DNA from: Undibacterium sp. KW1
GTDB taxonomy: Bacteria > Pseudomonadota > Gammaproteobacteria > Burkholderiales > Burkholderiaceae_D
DNA: 64,000 nucleotides
Direction: 5' to 3'
Assembly: GCF_009937955.1 (NCBI RefSeq)
Contig: NZ_AP018439.1
Span: 5,146,001 to 5,210,000 of the forward strand
Of the stretch, positions 34,903 through 42,996 are shown piece by piece. The notes beneath the pieces were generated by a model. That model was not told where the DNA came from, made no database searches, and saw only the letters and a program-made list of their open reading frames with translations. How positions within the stretch are numbered: the stretch's first letter is position 1; every line of letters starts with the position of its first letter. Made by a program: the position numbers and the translations under genes.

Positions 34903-35550
34903 ATGCCTATCAAGATTTTGCTGGTGGATGACCACACACTTTTCCGTAGCGGCATACGCTTGCTGCTACAGCGTAATCCTGAATTTGAGGTGGTCGGCGA
35001 AGCCGTCGATGGTCTTGACGGCGTCAAGCGGGCCAAGCAATTGCGCCCTGATGTCGTGCTGATGGATTTGAACATGCCCGGCCTGTCTGGCCTGGAAGCC
35101 ATGCAACTCATCGTTGAGGATTTGCCCGACACGGCAGTGCTCATGCTGACCGTATCTGAAGAAGCCGAGGATTTAACGACCGCCTTGAAAAATGGCGCAC
35201 GCGGTTATTTATTGAAGAATATAGAAGCAGATTACCTGACCCAGGCCATCAAGCGTGCCGCCGCTGGTGAGCCTGTGATCGCCGAATCCATGACCGCCAA
35301 GCTGGTATCGCAATTTCGCTCCGGGTTGAATCAGAATAATGTTCCCAAAAAAGAAAAACTGACACCGAGAGAAAGAGAAACCATGGTCTGCCTGGCTCGC
35401 GGCGAGAGCAATAAGGAAATTGCCCGCAATCTCGACGTGGCAGAAAGCACCGTCAAGATCCATGTGCAAAACATATTGAAGAAACTGAACCTGACCAGCC
35501 GTGTGCAGATTGCCGTGTATGCAGTCGAGCATGGCATGGATAAAAATTAA
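34903..35550 (+). CDS. narL: Nitrate/nitrite response regulator NarL
   Basis: This 215-residue LuxR-type response regulator pairs with NarX. The receiver domain has DD (9-10), the phosphorylatable D55 in LMDLNMPGLSG and the switch region VLMLTVSEEAEDL. The C-terminal helix-turn-helix domain contains LTPRERETMVCLARGESNKE and VAESTVKIHVQNILKKL. It would activate narK/narG promoters when nitrate is present and adjust other anaerobic genes. The gene follows narX closely in one transcript. Confidence 0.94.
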   Translation: MPIKILLVDDHTLFRSGIRLLLQRNPEFEVVGEAVDGLDGVKRAKQLRPDVVLMDLNMPGLSGLEAMQLIVEDLPDTAVLMLTVSEEAEDLTTALKNGARGYLLKNIEADYLTQAIKRAAAGEPVIAESMTAKLVSQFRSGLNQNNVPKKEKLTPRERETMVCLARGESNKEIARNLDVAESTVKIHVQNILKKLNLTSRVQIAVYAVEHGMDKN

Positions 35551-35673
35551 TTTTTAAACAAAGCCATCCCTTTCCCCTCATCCGACCACATCTCGCCTCA
35601 TCCTCCCTTATCCATTTGCAGCAGCGGCCTAGTCCTCCCGGCGTATAGGCATAGCCACATCAGACTTCTACAC

Positions 35674-35687
35674 TTGATCTCAGTCAG
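35674..35687 (+). promoter_or_regulatory. Dnr/Fnr-type site upstream of the Crp/Fnr gene
   Basis: TTGAT-CTCA-GTCAG matches the Dnr/Anr/Fnr pattern TTGAT-N4-GTCAA at nine of ten positions. It ends only 17 bases before the ATG at 35705 and 7 bases before the GGAG. That is too close for usual activation of this gene, so repression or autoregulation is the more likely reading. No computation of background frequency was possible. Confidence 0.55.
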
Positions 35688-35704
35688 TTTGCCGGAGATC
35701 TGTG

Positions 35705-36397
35705 ATGACGAAAATAAATTTATTGGGCCTGCTGCAAAACCATGCCTTGTTCCGCCATATTTCGCAGGAAGATGTCAGGGAACTGCAAAAAGAAGTCCTC
35801 AAGCTGGAGCTGGATAAAGGCGCCATGCTGTTCCGCAAGGGCGACATGGCAGAAGCCACCTATATTGTGGTCTTTGGCCTGGTCAAGCTCTGCCTGCCCT
35901 CATCACAGGGCAATGATAAAGTCCTGGAGCTGATACGCGGCGGGCAAAGCCTCGGTGAAGCCATGATGTTTCTCGATGAGCCCTACCCCTTTTATGCAGA
36001 AGCGCTGGAGAATACGCTGCTGCTGAAAATCCCGCGCCACGCGCTGTTGCAATTGCTGGACCGCTCCCCCCTGATTTCGCGGCAGATGCTTGCTGGCCTG
36101 TCATACCGCCTGCTGGGTTTCATCCGCAATGTAGAACGCTATTCCCTGCAAAATGCGACGCAGAGAGTGATCGATTATTTGCTGCAATTGTCTGCCTCGC
36201 AGCACAGCAATGATATACGGCTGGAACTTAAAAAACACCTGGTCGCGTCCCTGCTGAATCTCTCGCCTGAAACCTTGTCACGTGTCTTGCACCAGTTAAT
36301 GGATGAGCAATTGATCAGGGTATGTGGATCAAATATACATATCGCTTCTGAAGAAGCACTGAAATCATATCAGACGCAAATTCCCGCCATGAACTGA
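35705..36397 (+). CDS. dnr: Crp/Fnr-family regulator, Dnr-like
   Basis: This 230-residue regulator has an N-terminal cyclic-nucleotide-like sensor fold (FRKGDMAEATYIVVFGLVKL, GEAMMFLDEPYPFYAEAL) and a C-terminal helix-turn-helix. The recognition helix region is LVASLLNLSPETLSRVLHQL. The N-terminus lacks the Cys cluster of Fnr and Anr, so it cannot hold an oxygen-labile [4Fe-4S]. The pattern resembles Dnr/NnrR regulators that respond to NO through heme. The E-T-x-S-R recognition motif fits binding of TTGAT-type boxes. GGAG is at proper distance for the ATG at 35705. It probably controls genes for nitrogen-oxide respiration here. Confidence 0.82.
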   Translation: MTKINLLGLLQNHALFRHISQEDVRELQKEVLKLELDKGAMLFRKGDMAEATYIVVFGLVKLCLPSSQGNDKVLELIRGGQSLGEAMMFLDEPYPFYAEALENTLLLKIPRHALLQLLDRSPLISRQMLAGLSYRLLGFIRNVERYSLQNATQRVIDYLLQLSASQHSNDIRLELKKHLVASLLNLSPETLSRVLHQLMDEQLIRVCGSNIHIASEEALKSYQTQIPAMN

Positions 36398-36468
36398 AAC
36401 TGAAGCAGAGCCCATTTTATTGACCCAGCACAATGACTGTGCGAATAATTTTCATTACCATTTGAGGC

Positions 36469-37473
36469 ATGAAACCTATAGATCTGGTGGCTCCTGCCGG
36501 TAGTCTGCTTGCCTTGAAGGCAGCGGTAGATAAAGGGGCAAATGCGGTTTACCTTGGCTTGCGCAATGCGACCAATGCGCGCAATTTTGGTGGATTGAAT
36601 TTTGCCGACCACGATATACGGCAAGGAGTTGCCTATGCCCATGAACGTGGCCGGCAAATCCTGTTTGCCATCAACACCTATCCGCAGGCACGCGCTGTTG
36701 GTGAATGGCGGGCGGCAATTGACACTGCCGTGCAGATGGGTGCAGATGCGGTGATACTGGCCGACCCTGGCCTGATGGCGTATGCGCGTGACCGCCACCC
36801 TGAGCTGCGCCTGCATTTGTCGGTGCAGGGCTCGGCCAGTACGCTCGATGCGATAGAACTCATGCGTGAGCAATTTGCCATCCGGCGCGCCGTACTGCCG
36901 CGCGTGCTGACCCTGCCCGAGATAGAAAAGATCATACGCCAGACCAGCGTGGAAATAGAAGTGTTTGGCTTTGGCAGCCTGTGCGTTATGGCGGAAGGCC
37001 GTTGCCTGCTCTCAAGCTATGTCACCGGCGACTCACCAAATAATAAAGGCGTATGTTCGCCAGCGCATGCGGTGAGCTGGGAAGAACAAGACCAGACCAT
37101 GTATGCGCGTTTGGGCGGTACCCTGATAGACCGCTATGCACCCGGTGAAGCCGCCGGTTATCCAACCTTGTGCAAAGGGCGTTTCGAAGTCGAAGGTGAA
37201 ATCGACTATGCACTGGAAGAACCAACCAGCCTGAATGCCATTGGCCTCTTGCCCAAGCTGATCAATATGGGTGTTGCCGCCATCAAGATAGAAGGCCGCC
37301 AGCGCAGTCCGAATTACGTCAGCCAGGTCGTGGCTACCCTGCGTGCGGCACTCGATGCCGCGCAACGCGACCCGGAACGCTATTCACCGCGCACAGACTG
37401 GCAAGCCAGCCTGGCCCGCCATGCCGAAGGCGCGCAAGTGACCCAGGGTGCTTTTGAACGTCCGTGGAAATGA
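36469..37473 (+). CDS. ubiU: UbiU, O2-independent ubiquinone hydroxylation protein
   Basis: This 334-residue U32-family (peptidase-like) protein works with UbiV and UbiT to hydroxylate ubiquinone precursors without oxygen. The [4Fe-4S] ligands fit the UbiU pattern: C172, C179, C196 and C235, in SLCVMAEGRCL, GVCSPAH and PTLCKGR. The N-terminal VAPAGSLLALKAAVDKGANAVYLG is the family hallmark. A degenerate Fnr-like sequence TTGAC-CCAG-CACAA lies at 36420-36433. UbiV starts two bases after its stop. The setting beside nitrate respiration genes agrees with anaerobic ubiquinone supply. Confidence 0.93.
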   Translation: MKPIDLVAPAGSLLALKAAVDKGANAVYLGLRNATNARNFGGLNFADHDIRQGVAYAHERGRQILFAINTYPQARAVGEWRAAIDTAVQMGADAVILADPGLMAYARDRHPELRLHLSVQGSASTLDAIELMREQFAIRRAVLPRVLTLPEIEKIIRQTSVEIEVFGFGSLCVMAEGRCLLSSYVTGDSPNNKGVCSPAHAVSWEEQDQTMYARLGGTLIDRYAPGEAAGYPTLCKGRFEVEGEIDYALEEPTSLNAIGLLPKLINMGVAAIKIEGRQRSPNYVSQVVATLRAALDAAQRDPERYSPRTDWQASLARHAEGAQVTQGAFERPWK

Positions 37474-37474
37474 T

Positions 37475-38398
37475 ATGACTGACAGCTTACCTGCTACCAC
37501 CGCTCTGCTTTCCCTCGCGCCCCTGGCCTACTACTGGTCCAGACAGGACACTTTGAATTTTTACGTCGATGCCATGCAATGGCCGATCGATATCGTCTAT
37601 CTCGGTGAAGTCACTTGCTCGCGCCGCCATCTGATGAAACTGGATGACTGGCTGGCACTGGGCAAGGAATTACGGGATGCAGGCAAGCAGGTTGTGCTAT
37701 CCAGCCTGACCCTGATAGACAGCGAGGCCGACCGGCGCAATATGCACAGGATGATAGAACGCGCCTGCGCAGAAAACTTCCTGGTCGAGGCGAATGACTA
37801 CAGCGCCGTGCGCGCCATGCAGGGCAAGCCCTTTGTTGCCGGGCCGCATCTGAATATCTATCATGCAGACAGCCTGGCATGGCTGGCCAGCCTCGGTGCC
37901 TGCCGCTTTTTACCGCCGCTGGAAATGGGGCGCGATGCGCTGGCAGCCTTGCAACAGCAACGCGGTGTACAGATGCAGACTGAAGTACAGATCTGGGGGC
38001 GCATGGCCCTGGCTTTTTCATCACGCTGCTTCACCGCCAGGCATCATCGCCTGCGCAAGGATAGTTGTGAATTCCGCTGTGAGCTATACCCGGACGGGCT
38101 GCCCCTGGCCACCCGTGACGGCAAGGATTTTTTGACCATCAATGGCATACAGACCCAGAGTGCCAGTTGCGTCGATCTGGGTGCGCAATTACCTGAACTG
38201 GCCGCCATGCAGGTGGATATCTTGCGCCTGCAGCCACAGTCACAAGGCATGGCAGAAGTGATTGCGGCATTTGACCGTGCCAGAACGGCAAAGCTGGCTG
38301 CCGAAGTCAGCGAGACCCTGCTGCCACCCCATGCACAGCGCAGCAATGGCTACTGGATGGATAAGCCCGGCATGCAATGGCTGGCCGGAGAGAGATAA
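37475..38398 (+). CDS. ubiV: UbiV, O2-independent ubiquinone hydroxylation protein
   Basis: This 307-residue partner of UbiU is also a U32-family iron-sulfur protein. Cys residues C48, C185, C198 and C202 are arranged as in known UbiV (one early, three in FSSRCFTARHHRLRKDSCEFRC-like context). The family segments YYWSRQDTLNFY and VYLGEVTCSRRH begin the protein. The start at 37475 follows the ubiU stop directly; a longer in-frame start would overlap ubiU. It forms a heterodimer with UbiU in the model from E. coli. Confidence 0.92.
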   Translation: MTDSLPATTALLSLAPLAYYWSRQDTLNFYVDAMQWPIDIVYLGEVTCSRRHLMKLDDWLALGKELRDAGKQVVLSSLTLIDSEADRRNMHRMIERACAENFLVEANDYSAVRAMQGKPFVAGPHLNIYHADSLAWLASLGACRFLPPLEMGRDALAALQQQRGVQMQTEVQIWGRMALAFSSRCFTARHHRLRKDSCEFRCELYPDGLPLATRDGKDFLTINGIQTQSASCVDLGAQLPELAAMQVDILRLQPQSQGMAEVIAAFDRARTAKLAAEVSETLLPPHAQRSNGYWMDKPGMQWLAGER

Positions 38399-38404
38399 AT
38401 CAAC

Positions 38405-38857
38405 ATGGACCTGAGTAATTTCCGTTTTCCCAAGAACATACAAAAACTGGGCAGCTATGTGCCAGCACCACTGGCGAATGCCCCTTTGATGCTGCTGCTT
38501 GAACTGGCCAGGCAGCGGGCACTGCTGGTCGCACCTGAGAGTCTGTACGGCAAGAGTTTTCGTATCAGGGTAGAAGACCTCGGTTTGTCACTGTGTTTTT
38601 ACTGCGAGGCTGGCAAATTCAAGCCACTATCATCTCTGCCCCAGCCGGATGTCAGCCTGTCTGCCAGCGCCATGGATTTTTTAAAACTGGCAACTGGTCA
38701 AGAAGATGCCGACACCCTGTTCTTCCGCCGTCGTTTGAAGATGGAAGGTGACACTGAACTGGGCATCGCCGTCAAATACTGGCTTGATGCCAGCGAACGC
38801 CCTGCCTGGCTCGCCCGCTTTGGTCAGCGCTTCATGCATGCAGGTGAAGGTGTGTGA
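38405..38857 (+). CDS. ubiT: UbiT, SCP2-domain lipid carrier for anaerobic ubiquinone synthesis
   Basis: This 150-residue protein has an SCP2 sterol-carrier-like fold. It is thought to bind the polyprenylated ubiquinone intermediates and present them to UbiU/UbiV under anaerobic conditions. Visible features are the short N-terminal helix, the hydrophobic APLMLLLELARQRAL segment and the final strand-helix DTELGIAVKYWLDASERPAW, which is typical of UbiT/YhbT. It starts six bases after ubiV, and its stop overlaps the start of the DGC gene (TGATG). The three ubi genes and the DGC gene are clearly one transcript. Confidence 0.88.
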   Translation: MDLSNFRFPKNIQKLGSYVPAPLANAPLMLLLELARQRALLVAPESLYGKSFRIRVEDLGLSLCFYCEAGKFKPLSSLPQPDVSLSASAMDFLKLATGQEDADTLFFRRRLKMEGDTELGIAVKYWLDASERPAWLARFGQRFMHAGEGV

Positions 38858-39231
38858 TGAAAACCGTGCCACTGCCCCTGGTGTATTCCTGCTCTGGCTG
38901 TTCCAGTGTCGCGCAACTGGCCAATGATTGTGCGCTCAGGCTGGACCGCGAACAAAAGGCGCAGATGTCCTGCATCAGTGGCGTTGGTGGCGGCGTTGCC
39001 AGTCTGGTTAAACTGGCGCAATCTGGCAGGCCTGTACTCGCACTGGATGGCTGTGCACTGGCCTGTGTCAAAGCCTGCCTGCAACAGGCCGGTGTCGTCC
39101 CTGATGTTCATCTGGTGCTGAACCAGCAAGGCGCACGCAAGCGCTTCCATGCTGATGCCACTGAAGATGAGAGGAAACATATCTGGCAACAGGTCGAAGA
39201 TGCCGTGCAGGCCCTGGAGCCGCAAGCATGA
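38857..39231 (+). CDS. DGC-domain putative zinc/metal-binding protein
   Basis: This 124-residue protein belongs to the DGC-motif family of putative zinc-binding proteins. It contains the DGC motif (D64-G65-C66) and other conserved cysteines: C12, C15, C25, C39, C70 and C74, in YSCSGCSSVAQLANDCA, MSCISGVGGG and LDGCALACVKAC. No enzyme activity is known to me. Members often lie near nitrogen-oxide respiration or molybdenum genes. The ATG at 38857 overlaps the ubiT stop. Eight-plus cysteines in a small soluble protein suggest a metal or Fe-S carrier, perhaps serving UbiU/UbiV. Confidence 0.75.
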   Translation: MKTVPLPLVYSCSGCSSVAQLANDCALRLDREQKAQMSCISGVGGGVASLVKLAQSGRPVLALDGCALACVKACLQQAGVVPDVHLVLNQQGARKRFHADATEDERKHIWQQVEDAVQALEPQA

Positions 39232-39246
39232 AGCCAGGTTTATATT

Positions 39247-40431
39247 TTGCGGGGCCTCGCTGGCCCCACCCAAGGGATACATGATCATGAAACGTCTTGC
39301 CACCGCCCCCACAGACTGTATTTCTTTCTCGGTGCTGTGTCTGTCTTTATCCTGTTCTTCTGGTGGTGGTTGCAGCTACAGCATCCGCAGACCATGGCCA
39401 TACCCTTGCATGCCTTGCTGATGCCGCTAGGTGTCTTCCCCTTGTTCATTTTGGGTTTTACTTTCACTGCCGGGCCTAAATGGCTGGCCGTCAGCGCTGA
39501 CGATGACTACTTCCTACTGCATGGTGCCACCTATTTTTGCGGCCTGCTGTTGGCCATGCTGGCAGCCAGTCTGGGCTTGTCGCCTTTGCGCAGCTCGGGT
39601 TTTGCACTGATGCTATGCGCCTGGCTGGCAGTGATCTGGCGCTGGGCCGGTTTGATCAAACGCAGCACAGTGCCGGATAAAAAACATGCGATTGCCATCT
39701 TGCTTGCCATGTGCGGTGGCGCATGTGCACTGGCCGCGACCCTGATGTGGAGTTGTGGCTGGACAGATGCATGGATCATCGCCCGCCAATGCGCCTTCTT
39801 TGGCTTTTTACTGCCGGTGTTCCTGACCGTCTGCCATCGCATGCTGCCATTTTTTAGCGGCAATATCATCAAACCCTACGTGGTCTGGCGTCCTTACTGG
39901 TTGCTGCTTGCCTGGTTAAGCGGCTGTGGTTTGCTGGTGATCAGCGGCAGCCTGCAATGGCGCTGGCTGGAAGCTGGTGCGGCCACAGCGATGAGCCTGA
40001 GTTTCATGTATACCTCCTGGCGCTGGGGTCTGTTGCGCAGCATGGCAAACCGGCTGCTGGCCATGCTGCATCTGTCGTTTGCCTGGCTTGCCATCGTCTT
40101 TGCACTGCAGGCTGCGGGCGCGTATGGCGTATCAGTCGGATCAGCGCCTGTGCATGCGCTGGCCCTGGGTTTCATGGGTACCATGCTGGTGGCATTTGTC
40201 AGCCGGGTTACTTATGGTCACAGTGGCCGCCCGCTGCAGGCCTCCGGCCTGTTATGGGGTATTTACCTGGGCTTGCATATTGCCGCCCTGTTGCGCATTT
40301 TGGGAAGCCTGTTGTCATACAGCTTTCTCATCACGGTCTCTGCAACAGCCTGGCTGGCCCTGCTGGCATGCTGGATCGCGATGATGCTGCCTATCTACCT
40401 CAAAGCGCGGGCAGATGGGCAGGCTGGTTAA
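39247..40431 (+). CDS. nnrS: NnrS-family heme/copper membrane protein, start region frameshifted
   Basis: This 394-residue polytopic protein has about 12 helices and the NnrS signature HALALGFMGTMLVAFVSRVTYGHSGRPL near the C-terminus. NnrS proteins protect against NO and iron-complex damage and often sit with denitrification genes. The intact frame opens with TTG at 39247, which is unlikely. An ATG at 39287 in another frame encodes MKRLATAP, and adding one C to the CCCCC run at 39306-39310 would continue as HRLYFFLGAVSV. That joined N-terminus looks like the family, so the true gene is probably 39287-40431 with a one-base deletion. Confidence 0.78.
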   Translation: MRGLAGPTQGIHDHETSCHRPHRLYFFLGAVSVFILFFWWWLQLQHPQTMAIPLHALLMPLGVFPLFILGFTFTAGPKWLAVSADDDYFLLHGATYFCGLLLAMLAASLGLSPLRSSGFALMLCAWLAVIWRWAGLIKRSTVPDKKHAIAILLAMCGGACALAATLMWSCGWTDAWIIARQCAFFGFLLPVFLTVCHRMLPFFSGNIIKPYVVWRPYWLLLAWLSGCGLLVISGSLQWRWLEAGAATAMSLSFMYTSWRWGLLRSMANRLLAMLHLSFAWLAIVFALQAAGAYGVSVGSAPVHALALGFMGTMLVAFVSRVTYGHSGRPLQASGLLWGIYLGLHIAALLRILGSLLSYSFLITVSATAWLALLACWIAMMLPIYLKARADGQAG

Positions 40432-40548
40432 TTGTGAAGTCCATGCAAAACAAAAGAAATCAGGCGCGTATATACACCCAGGCTCGCCTGCCATATTTTA
40501 ACAATATGAATTGATGATGCAAGTCGATAAGGCATGCAGATTTTATTT

Positions 40549-41991
40549 TCAACCTATGAGCTTCAATAACTTCAGCATGCGTGCGAAAGTTTTTCCATAA
40601 GGTGGATAAAGCAGGTGCATGCCATTCAGGCTGCTTTGATAGAACACAGGCTTCTCCTTGCTGAGCGCACGGAAACCCCATTCGCCATGGTAGGCACCCA
40701 TGCCACTGGCACCAACGCCACCAAAAGGCTGTGACTCCTGACTCAGATGCCACAGACAATCATTGATGGTCACACCGCCAGACACGGTTTGCTGCAGCAC
40801 CAGGTCGTGGTTGCCATTGTCGGTGCCGTACCAGTACAGGGCCAGTGGGCGCTCCCGGTTGTTAATGAATTCTATCGCCTCTTTGACGTTGCCTTGATAG
40901 GTAACGATGGGCAGCAAGGGGCCAAAAATTTCTTCCTGCATGATGCGCATGTCTGGCGTGGGATTCAAGACCAGCACCGGGGCCTGTTTGCGTGCGGCTG
41001 TCATGCCTGCTGACTGGGCGGTGCTGGTGAGTGGCAGCAATTGCGCACCCTGCTCTATGGCGTCATTCAATAAGCCTTGCAAGCGCTGGTAATGATGGTC
41101 GTTGATGATGGCAGTGTAGTCTGGATTGTCTTCCAGCACCGGGTACATCTTGCCAGTGGCAGCTACCAGCGCGGCCACCAGTTCATCGCGCTTGTCTGCC
41201 GGCACCAGTACATAATCCGGTGCCACGCAGGTCTGGCCGGCATTGAGCAATTTGCCAAAAGCCAGGCTGGCTGCGGCGGTTTTGATGTTGGCGCTGACAT
41301 CCACAATTGCCGGGGATTTGCCACCCAGTTCCAGCGTTACTGGCGTCAGGTTCTTGGCTGCGGCAACTGCCACATGCCTGCCGACTGCGGTTGAACCTGT
41401 GAACACCAGGTGGTCGAAACGCAGTTCAGAAAATGCCTTGGCCACGTCTGCACCGCCAGTGATGACCACCATTTCATCTTCAGAGAAATAATCAGCAACC
41501 AGCTTGGCCAGCAGTGCTGAATAATGTGGAGTCAGCTCTGAGGGTTTGAGCATGACCCGGTTGCCTGCGGCAAAGGCAGCAATGGCTGGCCCCAGCGCAA
41601 GTTGATGCGGATAATTCCATGGCGAGATGATGCCGACCACACCCAGCGGCTGGCTCAGCAACCTGTTCTTTGCAGGCAGGTATTGCAGGGCAGTGGCAGC
41701 ACGACGCGGCTTCATCCAGCCAGCAAGGTGGCGTCTGGTGTGCTTGATGGAAGAAGCGATGAGCGATAAATCGGCCAGTTCAGTTTCGTGCGCTGAGCGA
41801 TGTCCAAAATCCTTGCTGATCGCCTGGTTGATTTCTGCACCATGTTGCACGGTTATTTTTTCGAGACGGCTGAGCCAGTCCAGTCGCTGCTGCAGATCAG
41901 GGTGAGGCTGGGTACGACAGGCAGCTCGCAAACGCTTGAGCGTGGCTTCCAGGGTTTGCGCAATGACTTCGGGTGCCAGATTCATTTCCAT
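40549..41991 (-). CDS. calB: Coniferyl-aldehyde dehydrogenase
   Basis: This 480-residue aldehyde dehydrogenase would oxidise coniferyl or similar aromatic or long-chain aldehydes to acids with NAD(P)+. Catalytic residues are Glu221 (TLELGGKSP) and Cys255 (NAGQTCVAPDY). The PWNYP segment (124-128) and FTGSTAVGRHV nucleotide-binding region are intact. The C-terminal SKEKPVFYQ and LYPPYGK are characteristic of the CalB-like branch. The ATG at 41991 was chosen because GAGGAG lies six bases upstream. It converges with nnrS and stands alone, so its substrate is inferred from the subfamily. Confidence 0.82.
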   Translation of the reverse strand: MEMNLAPEVIAQTLEATLKRLRAACRTQPHPDLQQRLDWLSRLEKITVQHGAEINQAISKDFGHRSAHETELADLSLIASSIKHTRRHLAGWMKPRRAATALQYLPAKNRLLSQPLGVVGIISPWNYPHQLALGPAIAAFAAGNRVMLKPSELTPHYSALLAKLVADYFSEDEMVVITGGADVAKAFSELRFDHLVFTGSTAVGRHVAVAAAKNLTPVTLELGGKSPAIVDVSANIKTAAASLAFGKLLNAGQTCVAPDYVLVPADKRDELVAALVAATGKMYPVLEDNPDYTAIINDHHYQRLQGLLNDAIEQGAQLLPLTSTAQSAGMTAARKQAPVLVLNPTPDMRIMQEEIFGPLLPIVTYQGNVKEAIEFINNRERPLALYWYGTDNGNHDLVLQQTVSGGVTINDCLWHLSQESQPFGGVGASGMGAYHGEWGFRALSKEKPVFYQSSLNGMHLLYPPYGKTFARMLKLLKLIG

Positions 41992-42103
41992 ACCAGTCTC
42001 CTCAACATAATGATCATTTATGTAATTTTTGCCATTATGCGTCAAATTTCAAGGGGATCAAGGTATAAATGTATGAGGAACCTTTGATATCAACAATAGA
42101 CAT

Positions 42104-42149
42104 GAAAACCGGCCAGTATCAGTTGACCAATACCTGACCGGTTTTTTTT
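42104..42149. terminator. Terminator hairpin between calB and msrA
   Basis: AAAACCGG (from 42105) pairs with CCGGTTTT, and the inner arms around CAGTAT/ATACCTG extend the stem. The right side ends in an eight-T run, strong for rightward transcripts and weaker for the leftward msrA transcript that ends at 42162. It may act for msrA despite the weaker U-tract on that strand. Confidence 0.65.
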
Positions 42150-42161
42150 AATACTAGCTAC

Positions 42162-42869
42162 TCAAATGCCTTTACGCACCAGCACTGGATCTGGCCGGTA
42201 TACCGCAGGCATGACACGCTTGAGGTTTTCAACCTTGGGCAAGTCGTTGATGGCGATGTATGGCTCATTAGGATGCAGGGTCAGGTAATTCTGGTGATAG
42301 GCCTCTGCTGCGAAGAAACCTGTGTCTGCTTCCAGGGTGGTCGCCAGTTTGCCACGGAAAGCGCGCGAGGCATTTAGTTGGGTGATGTATTTTTCAGCCA
42401 CGTCGTGTTGTACTGGCGTAGCTGGGAAAATCGCAGAACGGTATTGTGTACCACTATCCGGCCCCTGGCGGTTCAACTGGGTTGGGTCATGCGCGACAGA
42501 GAAAAATATCTGCAGCAGCTTGCCATAACTGATCTGGCTAGGATCATAGGTCACCTGCACTGCTTCTGCATGGCCGGTTGCGCCTGAGCCCACCAATTCA
42601 TAATGCGCAGTTGCTGCCTTGCCACCGGCATAGCCCGAGACTGCATTGGTGACACCGCGCACATGTTGGAAAACGCCCTGCACACCCCAGAAGCAGCCAC
42701 CGGCAAACACTGCAGTCTCAGTCTTGGCACTGCCTGCCGGTACATCCACCACTGGCGCGGCAATGATGACTGCTGCCTCATCGGCCCTTACCTGGCCATT
42801 GAAAACCAGTGCTGCTGCGACACAGCCTATGCCCAGCAACAGGGCTGTAAAACTGTTTGCTATTTTCAT
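42162..42869 (-). CDS. msrA: Periplasmic peptide-methionine (S)-S-oxide reductase, single catalytic Cys
   Basis: This 235-residue MsrA has a Sec-type signal (residues 1-29, cleavage near VRAD), so it repairs oxidised methionine in the periplasm. The catalytic motif is GGCFWG with C59. After the signal peptide I see no other cysteine, so it lacks the usual resolving Cys and needs an external thiol donor. The family segments VSGYAGG, GHAEAVQVTYDP and GTQYRSAIF are intact. It is the last gene of the leftward cassette msrB-dipZ-msrA, with a palindromic repeat in the gap before it. The DipZ-type gene upstream is the obvious donor. Confidence 0.92.
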   Translation of the reverse strand: MKIANSFTALLLGIGCVAAALVFNGQVRADEAAVIIAAPVVDVPAGSAKTETAVFAGGCFWGVQGVFQHVRGVTNAVSGYAGGKAATAHYELVGSGATGHAEAVQVTYDPSQISYGKLLQIFFSVAHDPTQLNRQGPDSGTQYRSAIFPATPVQHDVAEKYITQLNASRAFRGKLATTLEADTGFFAAEAYHQNYLTLHPNEPYIAINDLPKVENLKRVMPAVYRPDPVLVRKGI

Positions 42870-42892
42870 GTCGTACTCCTTGTAATTAATGT

Positions 42893-42996
42893 AGAGGCTG
42901 TTGCAAAATTAAGCTGGCTAGGCGTCGCCGACGAAGACAGTACTTTAGTACGGCTAGGAGGCGCAACAACGCCAGGTTAATTTTGCGGCAGCCTCT
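42893..42996. repeat. Palindromic intergenic repeat, copy C
   Basis: This 104-base imperfect palindrome has ends AGAGGCTGTTGCAAAATTAA and TTAATTTTGCGGCAGCCTCT, which match with two differences. The centre contains GACGAAGACAGTACTTTAGT followed by ACGGCTAGGAG, shared with copies A and B, but the outer arms differ. Its last base overlaps the dipZ stop codon (leftward TAA at 42996-42998). It fills the dipZ-msrA gap and could influence msrA expression through a large RNA hairpin. Confidence 0.82.
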
